Shown here piece by piece: positions 30,730 to 39,373 of a stretch of 46,068 bases of DNA. The notes beneath the pieces were generated by a model, which was not told the DNA's origin, did no database searches, and was given only the letters and a program-made list of their open reading frames with translations. The translations under genes were made by a program, and so were the position numbers. This DNA comes from JBOGFI01 sp050743365 (lineage in GTDB: Bacteria > Actinomycetota > Acidimicrobiia > IMCC26256 > JACDBD01), in NCBI GenBank assembly GCA_050743365.1, contig JBOGFI010000231.1, forward strand, positions 1-46,068, read 5' to 3'. The stretch's first letter is position 1; every line of letters starts with the position of its first letter.

Positions 30730-32719
30730 GCTTGTCGACCAGGTGGGCCGGCACCGGGTCGTAGTGCGAGTGCTTCACCTCGAACCGGCCCCGCCCGCCG
30801 GTCATGGAGCGAAGATCGATCGCGTACCGCAGCACCTCCGACGTCGGCACCAGCGCCACGATCTCGACCTCGCCGTTACCGATCGAGCTCGCGCCCTGGA
30901 TCCGGCCCCGCTTCGAGTTGAGGTCGCCCATGATGTCGCCCTGGTTAGCCTCGGGTGCGACCACGACGAGCTCGCTGATCGGCTCGAGGAGCATGGGCCC
31001 CGCCTTGGCCATTGCGTCCTTGAAGCCGAGTGAGCCGGCCATCTTGAAGCTCATCTCCGACGAGTCGACCGAGTGGTATTTGCCGTCGAAGCACTCGACC
31101 TGCACGTCGACCACCGGGAACCCGAACACGCCGCCGTGCTGCATCGTCTCGATGACGCCCTTCTCGACGGCCGGGATGAACTGCTTGGGAATGGCACCGC
31201 CCACGATGCGGTCGACGAACTCGAACCCGGCGCCCCGTTCGAGGGGATGCACCCGGACGAAGGCGACCCCGAACTGGCCGTGTCCACCGGTCTGCTTCTT
31301 GTACTTCCCTTCCGCCTCCGCGGTGGCGGTGATCGTCTCGCGGTACGGGACCTTCAACTCCTCGGTCGTCACCTCGACGCCGAGCTTGCGCTTCATCTTC
31401 TCGAGCGCGATCGACACGTGGGTCTCGCCCATGCCGCGCAGCAGCGTCTGCTTGGTCTCGGCGTTCCGCTCGACGCGTAGCGCCGGGTCCTCGTCCTGGA
31501 GCCGGTGGAGCGCGGTCGCGAGCTTGTCCTCGTCGCCCTTCGACTTGGGCAGGATGGCCACCGCAAGCACCGGCTCCGGCGGCGTGAGCTCCTCGACCTC
31601 CACCTCTGCGCCCCGCGCGCCGAGCACATCACCCGTGGCGGTGTCGGTCAGCTTCGCGACCGCGGCGATGTCGCCCGTCGGCACCTCGGTGACGGTCTCC
31701 TGCTCCTTGCCCCGCATGATCGAGAGTTGGTGGAGCCGCTCCTCGGAGACGGTGCGGCTGTTCAGGAGGTTGGCGTCGGTCTTGATCGTTCCCTGGAGGA
31801 CCTTGAACAGATTCACCCGCCCGACATAGGGGTCGACGACCGTCTTGAACACGAAGGCCACCGGCGGTCCGTCGTCGGCTTCGGGCACCGGCCCCTCCTC
31901 GACGAGGAAGCGGACGAGACGGTCGACCCCGATGAGCTTGGTCGCGCTGCCGCACAGCACCGGGAACACGCTCGCCTCGGCGATCCCCTTGGCCAGCGCC
32001 TGCTCGAGCTCCTTGACCTCGATGGTCTCGTCCGAGAGATAGCGCTCCATGAGGTCGTCGTCGGCGACGACGATGCCCTCCACGAGCGCGTCGTGCACGG
32101 AGTGCTCCTCTGACGCCATGTCCTCCGGGACCGGGCCCTCCGTGCCCTTCCCCGAGTTGCCGTCGTAGGTGACGGCCGAGTCGCTCAACAGGTCGACGAC
32201 CCCCCGGAAATCGGCCTCCTCGCCGATGGGCAGCTGGAGCGGCGCGATGCCCGTCCCGAACTTCGCCTTCAGCTCGTCCAGCGTGCGCGTGAACGACGCC
32301 CGCTCGCGGTCGAGCTTGTTCACGAACACGGCTCGGGGGACGCTGCGCTCCTCGGCGAGACGCCATGCCATCTCGGTCTGCACCTCCACACCCTCGACGG
32401 CCGACACGACGAACACGGCGAGGTCGGCGGCGCGCAGGGCGGCGGTGACGTCACCGACAAAGTCGGCGTAACCGGGCGTGTCGATCGCGTTCACCTTGTG
32501 GCCGTCGTGCTCGAACGGCGCCATCGCCAGCGAGACCGAGATCCCCCGGCGCGCCTCTTCGGGATCGAAGTCGCAAACCGTGTTGCCGTCCTCGACGCGC
32601 CCCATTCGGGGGATTGCCCCGGCGACGAACAGCAGCGCCTCAGCCAACGTGGTCTTCCCCGAGCCACCGTGGCCGACCAGTGCGACGTTGCGGATGCTCG
32701 CCGTCGGGTATGTCTTCAA
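30698..32719 (-). CDS. Elongation factor G-like GTPase (FusA2 type)
   Basis: About 673 aa. G-motifs: G1 GHGGSGKTTL, G3 DTPGYADFVG, G4 NKLDRERASF, with RGISVSLA in place of the usual RGIT switch. EF-G domains II-V follow (GHGQFGVAFVRV, GGRGRFEVKHSHYDPVP). It matches the second, non-essential EF-G type of Actinobacteria rather than the str-operon fusA, which normally sits beside tufA. The TTG at 32719 (LKTYPTASIRN) is chosen because the family begins MKTYP and GGGAGG lies about 9 nt upstream; GTG 32743 is an alternative. Divergent from pgsA. Confidence 0.9.
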   Translation of the reverse strand: MKTYPTASIRNVALVGHGGSGKTTLAEALLFVAGAIPRMGRVEDGNTVCDFDPEEARRGISVSLAMAPFEHDGHKVNAIDTPGYADFVGDVTAALRAADLAVFVVSAVEGVEVQTEMAWRLAEERSVPRAVFVNKLDRERASFTRTLDELKAKFGTGIAPLQLPIGEEADFRGVVDLLSDSAVTYDGNSGKGTEGPVPEDMASEEHSVHDALVEGIVVADDDLMERYLSDETIEVKELEQALAKGIAEASVFPVLCGSATKLIGVDRLVRFLVEEGPVPEADDGPPVAFVFKTVVDPYVGRVNLFKVLQGTIKTDANLLNSRTVSEERLHQLSIMRGKEQETVTEVPTGDIAAVAKLTDTATGDVLGARGAEVEVEELTPPEPVLAVAILPKSKGDEDKLATALHRLQDEDPALRVERNAETKQTLLRGMGETHVSIALEKMKRKLGVEVTTEELKVPYRETITATAEAEGKYKKQTGGHGQFGVAFVRVHPLERGAGFEFVDRIVGGAIPKQFIPAVEKGVIETMQHGGVFGFPVVDVQVECFDGKYHSVDSSEMSFKMAGSLGFKDAMAKAGPMLLEPISELVVVAPEANQGDIMGDLNSKRGRIQGASSIGNGEVEIVALVPTSEVLRYAIDLRSMTGGRGRFEVKHSHYDPVPAHLVDKLTGPTEAARA

Positions 32720-32863
32720 GAGGCCGGCCCTCCCTCTGGTCACGCTCGCTCGGCGGCAGGGTACCTGCCGCCGCCCTGCGGGGCGCTCGCCGCTCCCGCG
32801 CAATGCTGGCTGCGAGTCGTGGGCTGGCAGGTCCCGAGCACGGCCGGGGCTCGTCGTGGATGT

Positions 32864-32869
32864 TACGCT
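32864..32869 (+). promoter_or_regulatory. pgsA -10 box
   Basis: TACGCT (TANNNT) with a 37-nt leader and GGAGG at 32894-32898 before the ATG at 32907. It lies in the 187-nt divergent space shared with the fusA2-like gene, where nothing else is evident. No clear -35. Confidence 0.4.
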
Positions 32870-32906
32870 TGCAATTGTCGCGTACGCGATCCCGGAGGAC
32901 CCCGAC

Positions 32907-33677
32907 ATGCTCGACGGACGCTGGCGCGCCACGGTCGAGCGGGGCCTGCACCCCGTCGGCAAGGGCCTCCACCGCGCCCGGGTCAACGCCGATGCGCTCA
33001 CCCTCGTCGGGCTGGCTTTCGCGGTGGCCACCGCCTTCCTGATCGCGCACGGCCGGCTGGGACTGGCCGTCGTCGGCGTGGTCCTCACCGGCGTCCCCGA
33101 CATTCTCGACGGGACCGTCGCCCGTCACAGCGGAAAGGCCGGTCCCCGGGGCGCGTTCTTCGACTCGGTATGCGACCGGGTGTCCGATGCCGTGCTCCTG
33201 GGCGGTGTCGCTTGGTTCCTGGCCGCCGACAGCGCGTACCTCCCGATGCTCGCCTTTGCGGCAGTGGCGCTCTCGATGCTCATCTCGTACGAGCGGGCCA
33301 AGGCCGAGGCGCTGGGGTTCTCGGCCAAGGGCGGCATCATGGAGCGGGCCGAGCGGCTCGTGCTCCTCGCCGTCGGGCTCGCGTTCGACGTGCTCGTTCC
33401 CGTCCTCTGGCTGATGGTCGTGCTCAGCGCGGTAACCGCGCTGCACCGGTTCCTCAAGGTATGGCTCCAGGCCACCGAGCCGGCGAAGCCGGTACCCGGT
33501 GGCGCGCCCGTGCCCACCCGCCTGCGCCGGCTCCGTCACCCGCGGCGCAGCCGGGCTGACGGGCTCGAGCTCGCCGGTGCCCCCCCGCCCCGGCGCTTCG
33601 CCGACTGGTGGGCCGCGCGTCGCCCTGACCGCGGCGAGCGGGTGCGCTCCCGACCGCGCCGCCGCACCCGTCCCTGA
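32907..33677 (+). CDS. pgsA: CDP-alcohol phosphatidyltransferase (PIP synthase, PgsA1-like)
   Basis: Membrane enzyme (256 aa) with the CDP-alcohol phosphotransferase signature D65-x2-D68-G-x2-A-R...G82-x3-D86-x3-D90 (DILDGTVAR, GAFFDSVCD) and about six hydrophobic segments. In the conserved pgsA-patA-pimA order it is the synthase joining CDP-diacylglycerol and inositol 1-phosphate to make PI phosphate, precursor of PI mannosides. The basic C-terminal tail of about 50 residues (RRLRHPRRSRAD...RSRPRRRTRP) extends beyond the core. GGAGG at 32894-32898 supports ATG 32907. Confidence 0.9.
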   Translation: MLDGRWRATVERGLHPVGKGLHRARVNADALTLVGLAFAVATAFLIAHGRLGLAVVGVVLTGVPDILDGTVARHSGKAGPRGAFFDSVCDRVSDAVLLGGVAWFLAADSAYLPMLAFAAVALSMLISYERAKAEALGFSAKGGIMERAERLVLLAVGLAFDVLVPVLWLMVVLSAVTALHRFLKVWLQATEPAKPVPGGAPVPTRLRRLRHPRRSRADGLELAGAPPPRRFADWWAARRPDRGERVRSRPRRRTRP

Positions 33678-33684
33678 CACCTCC

Positions 33685-34596
33685 GTGCTCGACGCGCTCG
33701 CCGGGCGCGCCTCCTACTACGCGTACCGGGCGGGCGCCGAGGTGGCCCGGGTCGTCCCGGATGGGGTGGGCGAGCCCACTGCCCGGGGGTTCTCCCGGTT
33801 GATGGCCTTGGCCATGCGCGAACGGAGGCGACAGGTCGAGCGCAACCTGCAGCGGGCGACGGACGGTCGTCTCCGGGGCGTGGCGCTCCGCCGGGCGGTG
33901 TCCGACACCTTTGGATCCTATGGGCGCTACTGGTTCGAGCTGTTCCGCCTCACTACCGACATGCGTCCGGACGAGCTGCTCGAGGACCGCAACATGGTCG
34001 ACGGCTTCGATCACATCGTCGCCGGCTGCGATGCTGGGACCGGCTCGATCCTCGCCCTTCCCCACGTCGGGGGCTGGGACTACGGGGGCGCGTGGCTCGC
34101 CGTCCGGGGCTACCCGCCGGCCGTCGTGGTCGAGCCGGTGGAGCCACCCGAGCTGTTCGAGTGGTTTGCCGGCGCGCGCCGCGCCATGGGCATGGAGGTC
34201 GTGCCGCTGGGGCCCGAGGCCGGCGGCGCGATCCTGCGCGCCCTGCGCGACAGCCGGGTCGTCTGCCTGCTGTGCGACCGCGACCTCACCGGCGACGGGA
34301 TCGACGTCGAGTTCTTCGGGGAGCGCACCACGCTCCCCGCCGGGCCCGCCACGCTCGCCCTGCGGACCGGGGCGCCGCTGCTGCCCGCGGCCGTGTACTT
34401 CCGCCCCCGCCGCGGCCACCACGGTGTGGTCCAGCTGCCTGTGCCGGCGGAGCGGCAGGGGCGGCTGCGCGACGACGTCGCCCGCGTCACCCAGGAGCTG
34501 GCGCGCCGCTTCGAGCAGCTCATCCGGGCCGCGCCCGAGCAATGGCACCTGCTCCAGCCCAACTGGCCCAGCGACCACCTCGACGCGCGAGGGTGA
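33685..34596 (+). CDS. patA: PI mannoside acyltransferase (PatA-like)
   Basis: 303-aa LpxL/HtrB-type lysophospholipid acyltransferase. The catalytic HX4D motif is H127-VGGW-D132 (LALPHVGGWDYGG). CLLCDRDLTGDGIDVEFFGE and LPAGPATLALRTGAPLLP are further family blocks. In PIM synthesis it acylates the mannose added by PimA. GTG at 33685, 7 nt after the pgsA stop, is chosen because the family begins just before ASYYAYRAG; there is no clear SD, so coupling to pgsA is likely. Confidence 0.87.
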   Translation: MLDALAGRASYYAYRAGAEVARVVPDGVGEPTARGFSRLMALAMRERRRQVERNLQRATDGRLRGVALRRAVSDTFGSYGRYWFELFRLTTDMRPDELLEDRNMVDGFDHIVAGCDAGTGSILALPHVGGWDYGGAWLAVRGYPPAVVVEPVEPPELFEWFAGARRAMGMEVVPLGPEAGGAILRALRDSRVVCLLCDRDLTGDGIDVEFFGERTTLPAGPATLALRTGAPLLPAAVYFRPRRGHHGVVQLPVPAERQGRLRDDVARVTQELARRFEQLIRAAPEQWHLLQPNWPSDHLDARG

Positions 34597-34624
34597 TGGC
34601 CATGCGGGTGCCACGCGGGAGCCC

Positions 34625-34660
34625 ATGAGGGTGCCGATGAGGGTGCCGATGAGGGTGCTG
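34625..34660 (+). repeat. 12-bp tandem repeat carrying three pimA start codons
   Basis: ATGAGGGTGCCG at 34625 and 34637, then ATGAGGGTGCTG at 34649: three in-frame ATGs 12 bp apart. Each of the first two units contains a GAGGG that acts as a Shine-Dalgarno 5-6 nt before the next ATG. Confidence 0.85.
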
Positions 34661-35737
34661 GTCATCTCGCCCTACTCGCTCTCGTTCGCGGGCGGCGTGC
34701 AGGGCCAGGTGCTCGGCCTGGCTCGGAGCCTGCGCGCGCTCGGGCTGGACGCGCGCGTGCTCGCGCCCAGCGACGGCCCACCGCCCGAGCCCGGGATCAC
34801 GACCGTGGGACCGAGCACGCGGTTCGACTCCAACGGCTCGGTTGCGCCGATCGCGTCCGGCAAGGCGGTGGCGCGCCGGACGCTGGAGGCGCTCCGGGTG
34901 TTCGGGCCCGACGTGCTGCACCTGCACGAGCCGCTCGTGCCGGGGTCGAACCACGCCACGCTGCTCGGCGCCGACGTTCCGGCGGTCGGCACCTTCCATG
35001 CCTCGTACTCGCTGGGGACGAACCGCTGGTACCAGCTCTTCCGCCGCCCCGCGCGCCGCTTGCTCGACCACGTGACCGTGCGCACGGCGGTGTCGGAAGG
35101 GGCCCGCCGCATGGCCGAGGAAGCATTCGGCGGCACGTACGAGGTGCTCCCCAACGGGGTCGAGGTCGACCGGTTCGCCGGCGCCGACCCGTGGCCCGTC
35201 GACCGTCCCGTCATCTTCTTCGTCGGGCGCCACGAGCCCCGCAAGGGGCTCGCGGTGCTCCTCGACGCCTTCGCCGGCCTCGAGCGCGACGCGGTGCTCT
35301 GGGTCGCGGGTGACGGCCCCCAGACCGACGAGTTGCGCGCGCGCGACGTGCCCGGCGTCGAATGGCTCGGGGCCGTCTCGGAGCGTGAGAAGGCGGCTCG
35401 CCTGCGGGCTGCGACGGTGGCCTGCTTCCCGTCGGTCGGGAGCGAGTCGTTCGGCATCGTGCTGCTCGAGGCCCTGGCGGCGGGCGCCCCGGTGGTGGCC
35501 TCCGACATCTCCGGTTATCGCAACGTCGCCCGGGCCGGCCGCGAAGCCCTGCTCTTCGAGGCGGAGGACGGCGGCGCGCTCCGGGACACGCTCCGATCGG
35601 TCCTCGACGATCCCGGCCGGCGGCAGGCGCTCGTCGCCGCGGGAAGGGAGCGGGCGGCCGAGTTCTCGATGACGCGCCTCGCCGAACGGTACGTCGCGCT
35701 GTACGAGGCGGCCGTCGGGGCCGGCCCCGTTCGCTGA
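34649..35737 (+). CDS. pimA: PI alpha-mannosyltransferase (PimA-like, GT4)
   Basis: GT-B glycosyltransferase of family 4 (362 aa from ATG 34649). MRVLVISPYSLSFAGGVQGQ matches the PimA N-terminus (glycine-rich GGVQ loop). LHLHEPLVPG, GTFHASYS and FFVGRHEPRKG are present, and SESFGIVLLEAL contains the EX7E motif that binds GDP-mannose. It transfers the first mannose to PI. Two further in-frame ATGs at 34625 and 34637 lie in tandem repeats and would add MRVP units; 34649 best matches the family. It follows patA at 52 nt and precedes an inositol-phosphatase gene. Confidence 0.9.
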   Translation: MRVLVISPYSLSFAGGVQGQVLGLARSLRALGLDARVLAPSDGPPPEPGITTVGPSTRFDSNGSVAPIASGKAVARRTLEALRVFGPDVLHLHEPLVPGSNHATLLGADVPAVGTFHASYSLGTNRWYQLFRRPARRLLDHVTVRTAVSEGARRMAEEAFGGTYEVLPNGVEVDRFAGADPWPVDRPVIFFVGRHEPRKGLAVLLDAFAGLERDAVLWVAGDGPQTDELRARDVPGVEWLGAVSEREKAARLRAATVACFPSVGSESFGIVLLEALAAGAPVVASDISGYRNVARAGREALLFEAEDGGALRDTLRSVLDDPGRRQALVAAGRERAAEFSMTRLAERYVALYEAAVGAGPVR

Positions 35738-35747
35738 ACGGCGTGCC

Positions 35748-36743
35748 GTGAGCGGGAACGAGCAGCTGGCGCTCGAGGTCGCCGACGTCGTGCGGGCGGC
35801 GGTCGCGCCGCACCTGGGCACGTTCGAAGGCCGCGCCCGGGTGGCGCGCGCCCCCGGAGGCGACGCCACCCTGGCCATCGACGAGGTCGCCGAGCGCGCC
35901 GTCGAGGAGCGGTTGGCCGCCGAGGGCGACATCGGCTTCTACTCCGAGGACCGTGGGCTGGTGACGTACGGGCGCCCCCGCGCCATCCTCGTGATCGACC
36001 CGATCGACGGCACCCGCCCGGCCGCGGCGGGGCTGGAGTCGTGCTGCGTGTCGGTCGCGGTGGTCCCGCCGTCGGAGGACGCCCGCCTGGGCGACGTGTC
36101 GTTCGGCGTGGTCGGGGAGCTCAAGACCGGCGACCGGTTCTGGGCCCGCCGGGGAGAGGGCGCGCACGCGGAGGCCGAGTCGGGCCAGCCGCGCCCCCTG
36201 AGGCCGTCGGCCAACACCGACCTCTCGGCCTTGTTCTGGACCGCGGGCCTGCGCGGGCGGCCGCTCCTTCCGACCAGCGTCGTGCTCGAGGAGCTCGTCG
36301 ACGGCTCGAGCATGGGCGGGGGCTACTTCGACCTGGGGTCGGCCGCGTTCAACCTCACCCGCATCGCCACCGGCCAGCTCGACGCCTACGTCGACGTCGG
36401 CCGTCGGCTCGTCGACGAGGTCCCGGCCACCGAGGCTGCCTTCCTCGCTACCGGCGAGGGGTCGGTGTGCACCAACTTCCCCTACGACGTCGCCGCGGCG
36501 GCGCTGATCGCCGCCGAGGCGGGCGGCGTCGTGACGCACGCCGACGGGCGTTCGCTGTCGGACCATCCCGCCGTCGGCTCGTCGCGCCGCCACGGGCTCG
36601 CGGTGCTGGCGGCGTCGAACGAAACGCTGCACCGCCTGCTCCTCGACGCCCTCGAGCGCGGGATGGCCCGGCTCCGCGAGTGGGTCGAGGCGGGCCCGAT
36701 CGGCGCCGGGATGCCCCATGCCCGACCCCGCCCACCCCTATGA
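35748..36743 (+). CDS. Inositol monophosphatase family protein
   Basis: 331 aa. Metal-site motifs: FYSEDRG with E67, IDPIDGTRP with D84 and D87, and YDVAAAALIAAEAGG (the usual WD is YD). LGSAAFNLTRIATGQLDAYVD supports the family. It probably removes phosphate from inositol phosphate, or from a related sugar or nucleotide phosphate, and its place after pimA fits inositol-lipid metabolism. GTG at 35748, 11 nt after the pimA stop. The C-terminal 40 residues extend past the family core. Confidence 0.83.
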   Translation: MSGNEQLALEVADVVRAAVAPHLGTFEGRARVARAPGGDATLAIDEVAERAVEERLAAEGDIGFYSEDRGLVTYGRPRAILVIDPIDGTRPAAAGLESCCVSVAVVPPSEDARLGDVSFGVVGELKTGDRFWARRGEGAHAEAESGQPRPLRPSANTDLSALFWTAGLRGRPLLPTSVVLEELVDGSSMGGGYFDLGSAAFNLTRIATGQLDAYVDVGRRLVDEVPATEAAFLATGEGSVCTNFPYDVAAAALIAAEAGGVVTHADGRSLSDHPAVGSSRRHGLAVLAASNETLHRLLLDALERGMARLREWVEAGPIGAGMPHARPRPPL

Positions 36744-36744
36744 T
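36739..36744 (+). promoter_or_regulatory. lemA -10 box
   Basis: TATGAT, a near-consensus -10 box, overlaps the end of the previous gene. CAGGAG at 36768-36773 lies 8 nt before the GTG at 36782. No clear -35. Confidence 0.45.
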
Positions 36745-36781
36745 GCGGCCGATCGCACTCCCCTAGGCAGGAGCTCTCGCC

Positions 36782-37333
36782 GTGGTCGTCGGCATCGTGG
36801 TGGGCGTCATCGTCCTCCTCATCGTCCTCGTGCTCGTCTTCATGTACAACGGGCTCGTCCGGCTCCGGAACCGGATCGACAACGCCTGGTCGCAGATCGA
36901 CGTCCAGCTCAAGCGGCGCTACGACCTGATCCCGAACCTCGTGAACACGGTGAAGGGTTACGCCGAGCACGAGAAGTCCACCTTCGAGGCGGTCACCCAG
37001 GCGCGCGCCAACGCCATCAGCGCCCAGGGCCCGGCGCAGCAGGCGCAGGCCGAGAACGTCTTGAGCGGCGCGCTGAAGAGCCTGTTCGCGGTGGCCGAGG
37101 CCTACCCCGACCTGAAGGCCAACCAGAACTTCCTGAACCTCCAGGAGGAGCTGACCTCGACCGAGGACCGGATCGCCTACGCCCGGCAGTTCTACAACGA
37201 CTCCGTGCTCTCCTATAACAACAGGATCCAAACGGTGCCGAGCTCGGTCATCGCCGGGATGTTCAGCTTCGAGAAGCGTGAGTACTTCGAGGGCGATCCC
37301 GAGGCGACCGGCCCGGTCAAGGTCGAGTTCTGA
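36782..37333 (+). CDS. lemA: LemA family membrane protein
   Basis: 183 aa. One N-terminal membrane helix (VVGIVVGVIVLLIVLVLVFM), then a long helical domain with the family marks YNGLVRLRNRIDNAWSQIDV, QLKRRYDLIPNLVNTVKGYA and FYNDSVLSYNNRIQTVPSSV. LemA proteins are membrane-anchored with an outside helical bundle; the role is unclear. Next to htpX as in many genomes, suggesting a role with membrane proteolysis. GTG start at 36782 with CAGGAG. Confidence 0.93.
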   Translation: MVVGIVVGVIVLLIVLVLVFMYNGLVRLRNRIDNAWSQIDVQLKRRYDLIPNLVNTVKGYAEHEKSTFEAVTQARANAISAQGPAQQAQAENVLSGALKSLFAVAEAYPDLKANQNFLNLQEELTSTEDRIAYARQFYNDSVLSYNNRIQTVPSSVIAGMFSFEKREYFEGDPEATGPVKVEF

Positions 37334-37365
37334 GCCCCCTGAGCCGCGGCTCCTGAGGTCCCGCC

Positions 37366-38271
37366 CTGTACGAGCAAATCGCGCGGAACAAGCGACGAAC
37401 CTTCCTCCTGCTCCTGTTCTTCGTCGTGCTGATCGCGGCGGTCGCGATCGCCTTCGACTTCCTGCTCGGCTTCGGCGCTGTGGGCCTCGTGATCGCGGTC
37501 GTGATCGCGATCGGCCTGGCGCACTTCTCCTACTACTACTCCGACAAGGTGGCGCTGGCGGCGAGCCGCGCCCGTCCCGCCGACGGCCCCGAGTACCGCC
37601 GCTACCACAACCTGGTGGAAGGACTGTGCATCGCCGCCGGGCTACCCAAGCCCCGTCTGTACGTCGTCGACGACCCCGCGCCCAACGCCTTTGCGACCGG
37701 CCGCAATCCGAAACACGCCGCCCTCGCCGTCACCACCGGGTTGCTCCAAATGATGAACCGCGTCGAGCTCGAGGGGGTCATCGCGCACGAGCTGTCGCAC
37801 GTCAAGAACTACGACATCCTCGTCTCGACGGTGGCAGTCACCGCCGTCGGCGCGATCGCGCTCATGGCCGACCTGGGCCTCCGGTTCCTGTGGTTCGGCG
37901 GGCGGCGCGACCGGCGCGACAGCGCCAGTAGCGGGAACGCGGGCGTGATCCTCGCCGTGCTCGCACTGGCTCTCCTCGTGCTCGCCCCCTTCGTGGCCCA
38001 GCTCATGCAGTTCGCCATGAGCCGCAAGCGCGAGCTGCTGGCCGATGCCAGCGGCGTGCACCTCACGCGCTACCCGCCCGGGCTCATCTCGGCACTCGAG
38101 AAGCTAAAGACCGACCAGGCAGTCGTGCACCACGCCACCCGCGCCACCGCCCAACTGTGGATCGAGTCGCCCCTCGACCGCGACCGCGAGCACAAGCGCA
38201 CGTGGCTCAACCGCGCGTTCGACACCCATCCCCCGCTCGACGAGCGCATCAAGATCCTCAAGGAGATGTAG
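37366..38271 (+). CDS. htpX: HtpX-like M48 membrane metalloprotease, CTG start likely
   Basis: Zinc protease of membrane-protein quality control. HExxH is in VIAHELSHVKNYD, and the third zinc Glu in SRKRELLADASG. It has an N-terminal membrane hairpin and two later helices, 301 aa. The conserved N-terminus YEQIARNKRRTFLLL precedes the first GTG (37426). Between an in-frame TGA at 37354 and that stretch the only possible start is CTG 37366, with GAGG about 8 nt upstream. Starting at 37426 would lose 20 conserved residues. The stop overlaps the next GTG by one base. Confidence 0.9.
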   Translation: MYEQIARNKRRTFLLLLFFVVLIAAVAIAFDFLLGFGAVGLVIAVVIAIGLAHFSYYYSDKVALAASRARPADGPEYRRYHNLVEGLCIAAGLPKPRLYVVDDPAPNAFATGRNPKHAALAVTTGLLQMMNRVELEGVIAHELSHVKNYDILVSTVAVTAVGAIALMADLGLRFLWFGGRRDRRDSASSGNAGVILAVLALALLVLAPFVAQLMQFAMSRKRELLADASGVHLTRYPPGLISALEKLKTDQAVVHHATRATAQLWIESPLDRDREHKRTWLNRAFDTHPPLDERIKILKEM

Positions 38272-39314
38272 TGCATCGCCGTCGCGTGCCCGCCGGCCCC
38301 ACCCTCGCCGTCGCGCTCGTCGTCGCCGTCGTGCTGGTCGCGTGCGGGGGCGGCGACGGCGACGGGAGGACGAGGCGGCGCCAGGCCCCGCCGACCACCG
38401 AGGCGCCGCCGGTGGCGCCGCTCACCGGCCTGGCCGACCCCGACGGCCAGGCCCAGGGGCGCCCGGCGCTCACCGTGAAGGTCGACAACCTCGACGGACA
38501 GGGCGTCCGGCCCCAGAGCGGCCTCGAGGCCGCCGACGTCGTGTACGAGGAGGTCACCGAGTACGGCATCACCCGCTTCGCGGCCGTCTTCCAGTCCCAG
38601 GTCGCTGCGGACGTCGGGCCGATCCGTTCCGTGCGGGCGATCGACCCCGACCTGGTGTGGCCCCTTGGCGGGGTGTTCGCCTACTCGGGCGGAGCCGGTC
38701 CCAACGTCGAGCGAATCCGGCAGGCGCCGGTGAACTCGCTCGACGAGACCGCCGCCGGAGATGCCATGTACCGCAGCGAGACGAAGGACGCGCCGCACGA
38801 CCTCTTCGGGCGCACGCAAGCGCTCTTCGACCGCGGCGGCCAGCCGGTACCCCCACCGCCGCTCTTCTCGTACCTCGGCAAGCGCGGCTCGTTCGCGGGC
38901 GAGCCCGTCGTCGCGTTCACCGCCGGGTTCGCGCTCGGGTACGCACCGACATACACCTACGACTCCGCCACCCGCACCTGGAAGCGCGACATCGGCGGAC
39001 AGCCCTTCGTGATGGCGAACGGCGCCCAGATCGCCCCCACGAACGTGATCGTGCAGTTCACCCAGTACACCGGCGGCGGGGAGGGCAACGTGATCGGCGA
39101 GGGCGACGCGTGGGTCTTCTCGGACGCGAAGCTCGTGCGGGGCCGGTGGGTGCGACCCGCGAGGGAGCAGCCGGCGCAGTACCTCGACGCCGCCGGCAAG
39201 CCGATCGAACTCGTGCCCGGCCCGACCTGGGTGGAGCTCCTGCCGATCGGCGCGCCCGTCGACGTGACCGCGCCCGCGCCGACGCCCTCGGCCCCGGCCC
39301 CGCCGAGGACGTGA
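38271..39314 (+). CDS. DUF3048-domain lipoprotein
   Basis: 347 aa. Signal peptide with lipobox LAVALVVAVVLVAC (Cys about residue 25), so lipidated and exported via LspA. A Gly/Arg/Pro linker is followed by a DUF3048 region: PALTVKVDNLDGQGVRPQSG, GLEAADVVYEEVTEYGITRF, DVGPIRSVRAIDPDLVWPLG. The domain occurs in secreted proteins of Gram-positive bacteria, and its role is unknown to me. GTG at 38271 shares a base with the htpX stop and has AAGGAG at 38260-38265. Pro/Ala-rich C-terminus. Confidence 0.85.
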   Translation: MHRRRVPAGPTLAVALVVAVVLVACGGGDGDGRTRRRQAPPTTEAPPVAPLTGLADPDGQAQGRPALTVKVDNLDGQGVRPQSGLEAADVVYEEVTEYGITRFAAVFQSQVAADVGPIRSVRAIDPDLVWPLGGVFAYSGGAGPNVERIRQAPVNSLDETAAGDAMYRSETKDAPHDLFGRTQALFDRGGQPVPPPPLFSYLGKRGSFAGEPVVAFTAGFALGYAPTYTYDSATRTWKRDIGGQPFVMANGAQIAPTNVIVQFTQYTGGGEGNVIGEGDAWVFSDAKLVRGRWVRPAREQPAQYLDAAGKPIELVPGPTWVELLPIGAPVDVTAPAPTPSAPAPPRT

Positions 39315-39361
39315 GGCCTCGACCAGCGAGAAGCGCCGGAGGAAGAAGTCGGGACAGCGCG

Positions 39362-39367
39362 TAGACT
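39362..39367 (+). promoter_or_regulatory. pdxS -10 box, leaderless-type
   Basis: TAGACT is followed by six bases and the pdxS ATG at 39374. The intervening GAGGG is too close to serve well as SD, so leaderless initiation is likely. Confidence 0.45.
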
Positions 39368-39373
39368 GAGGGC

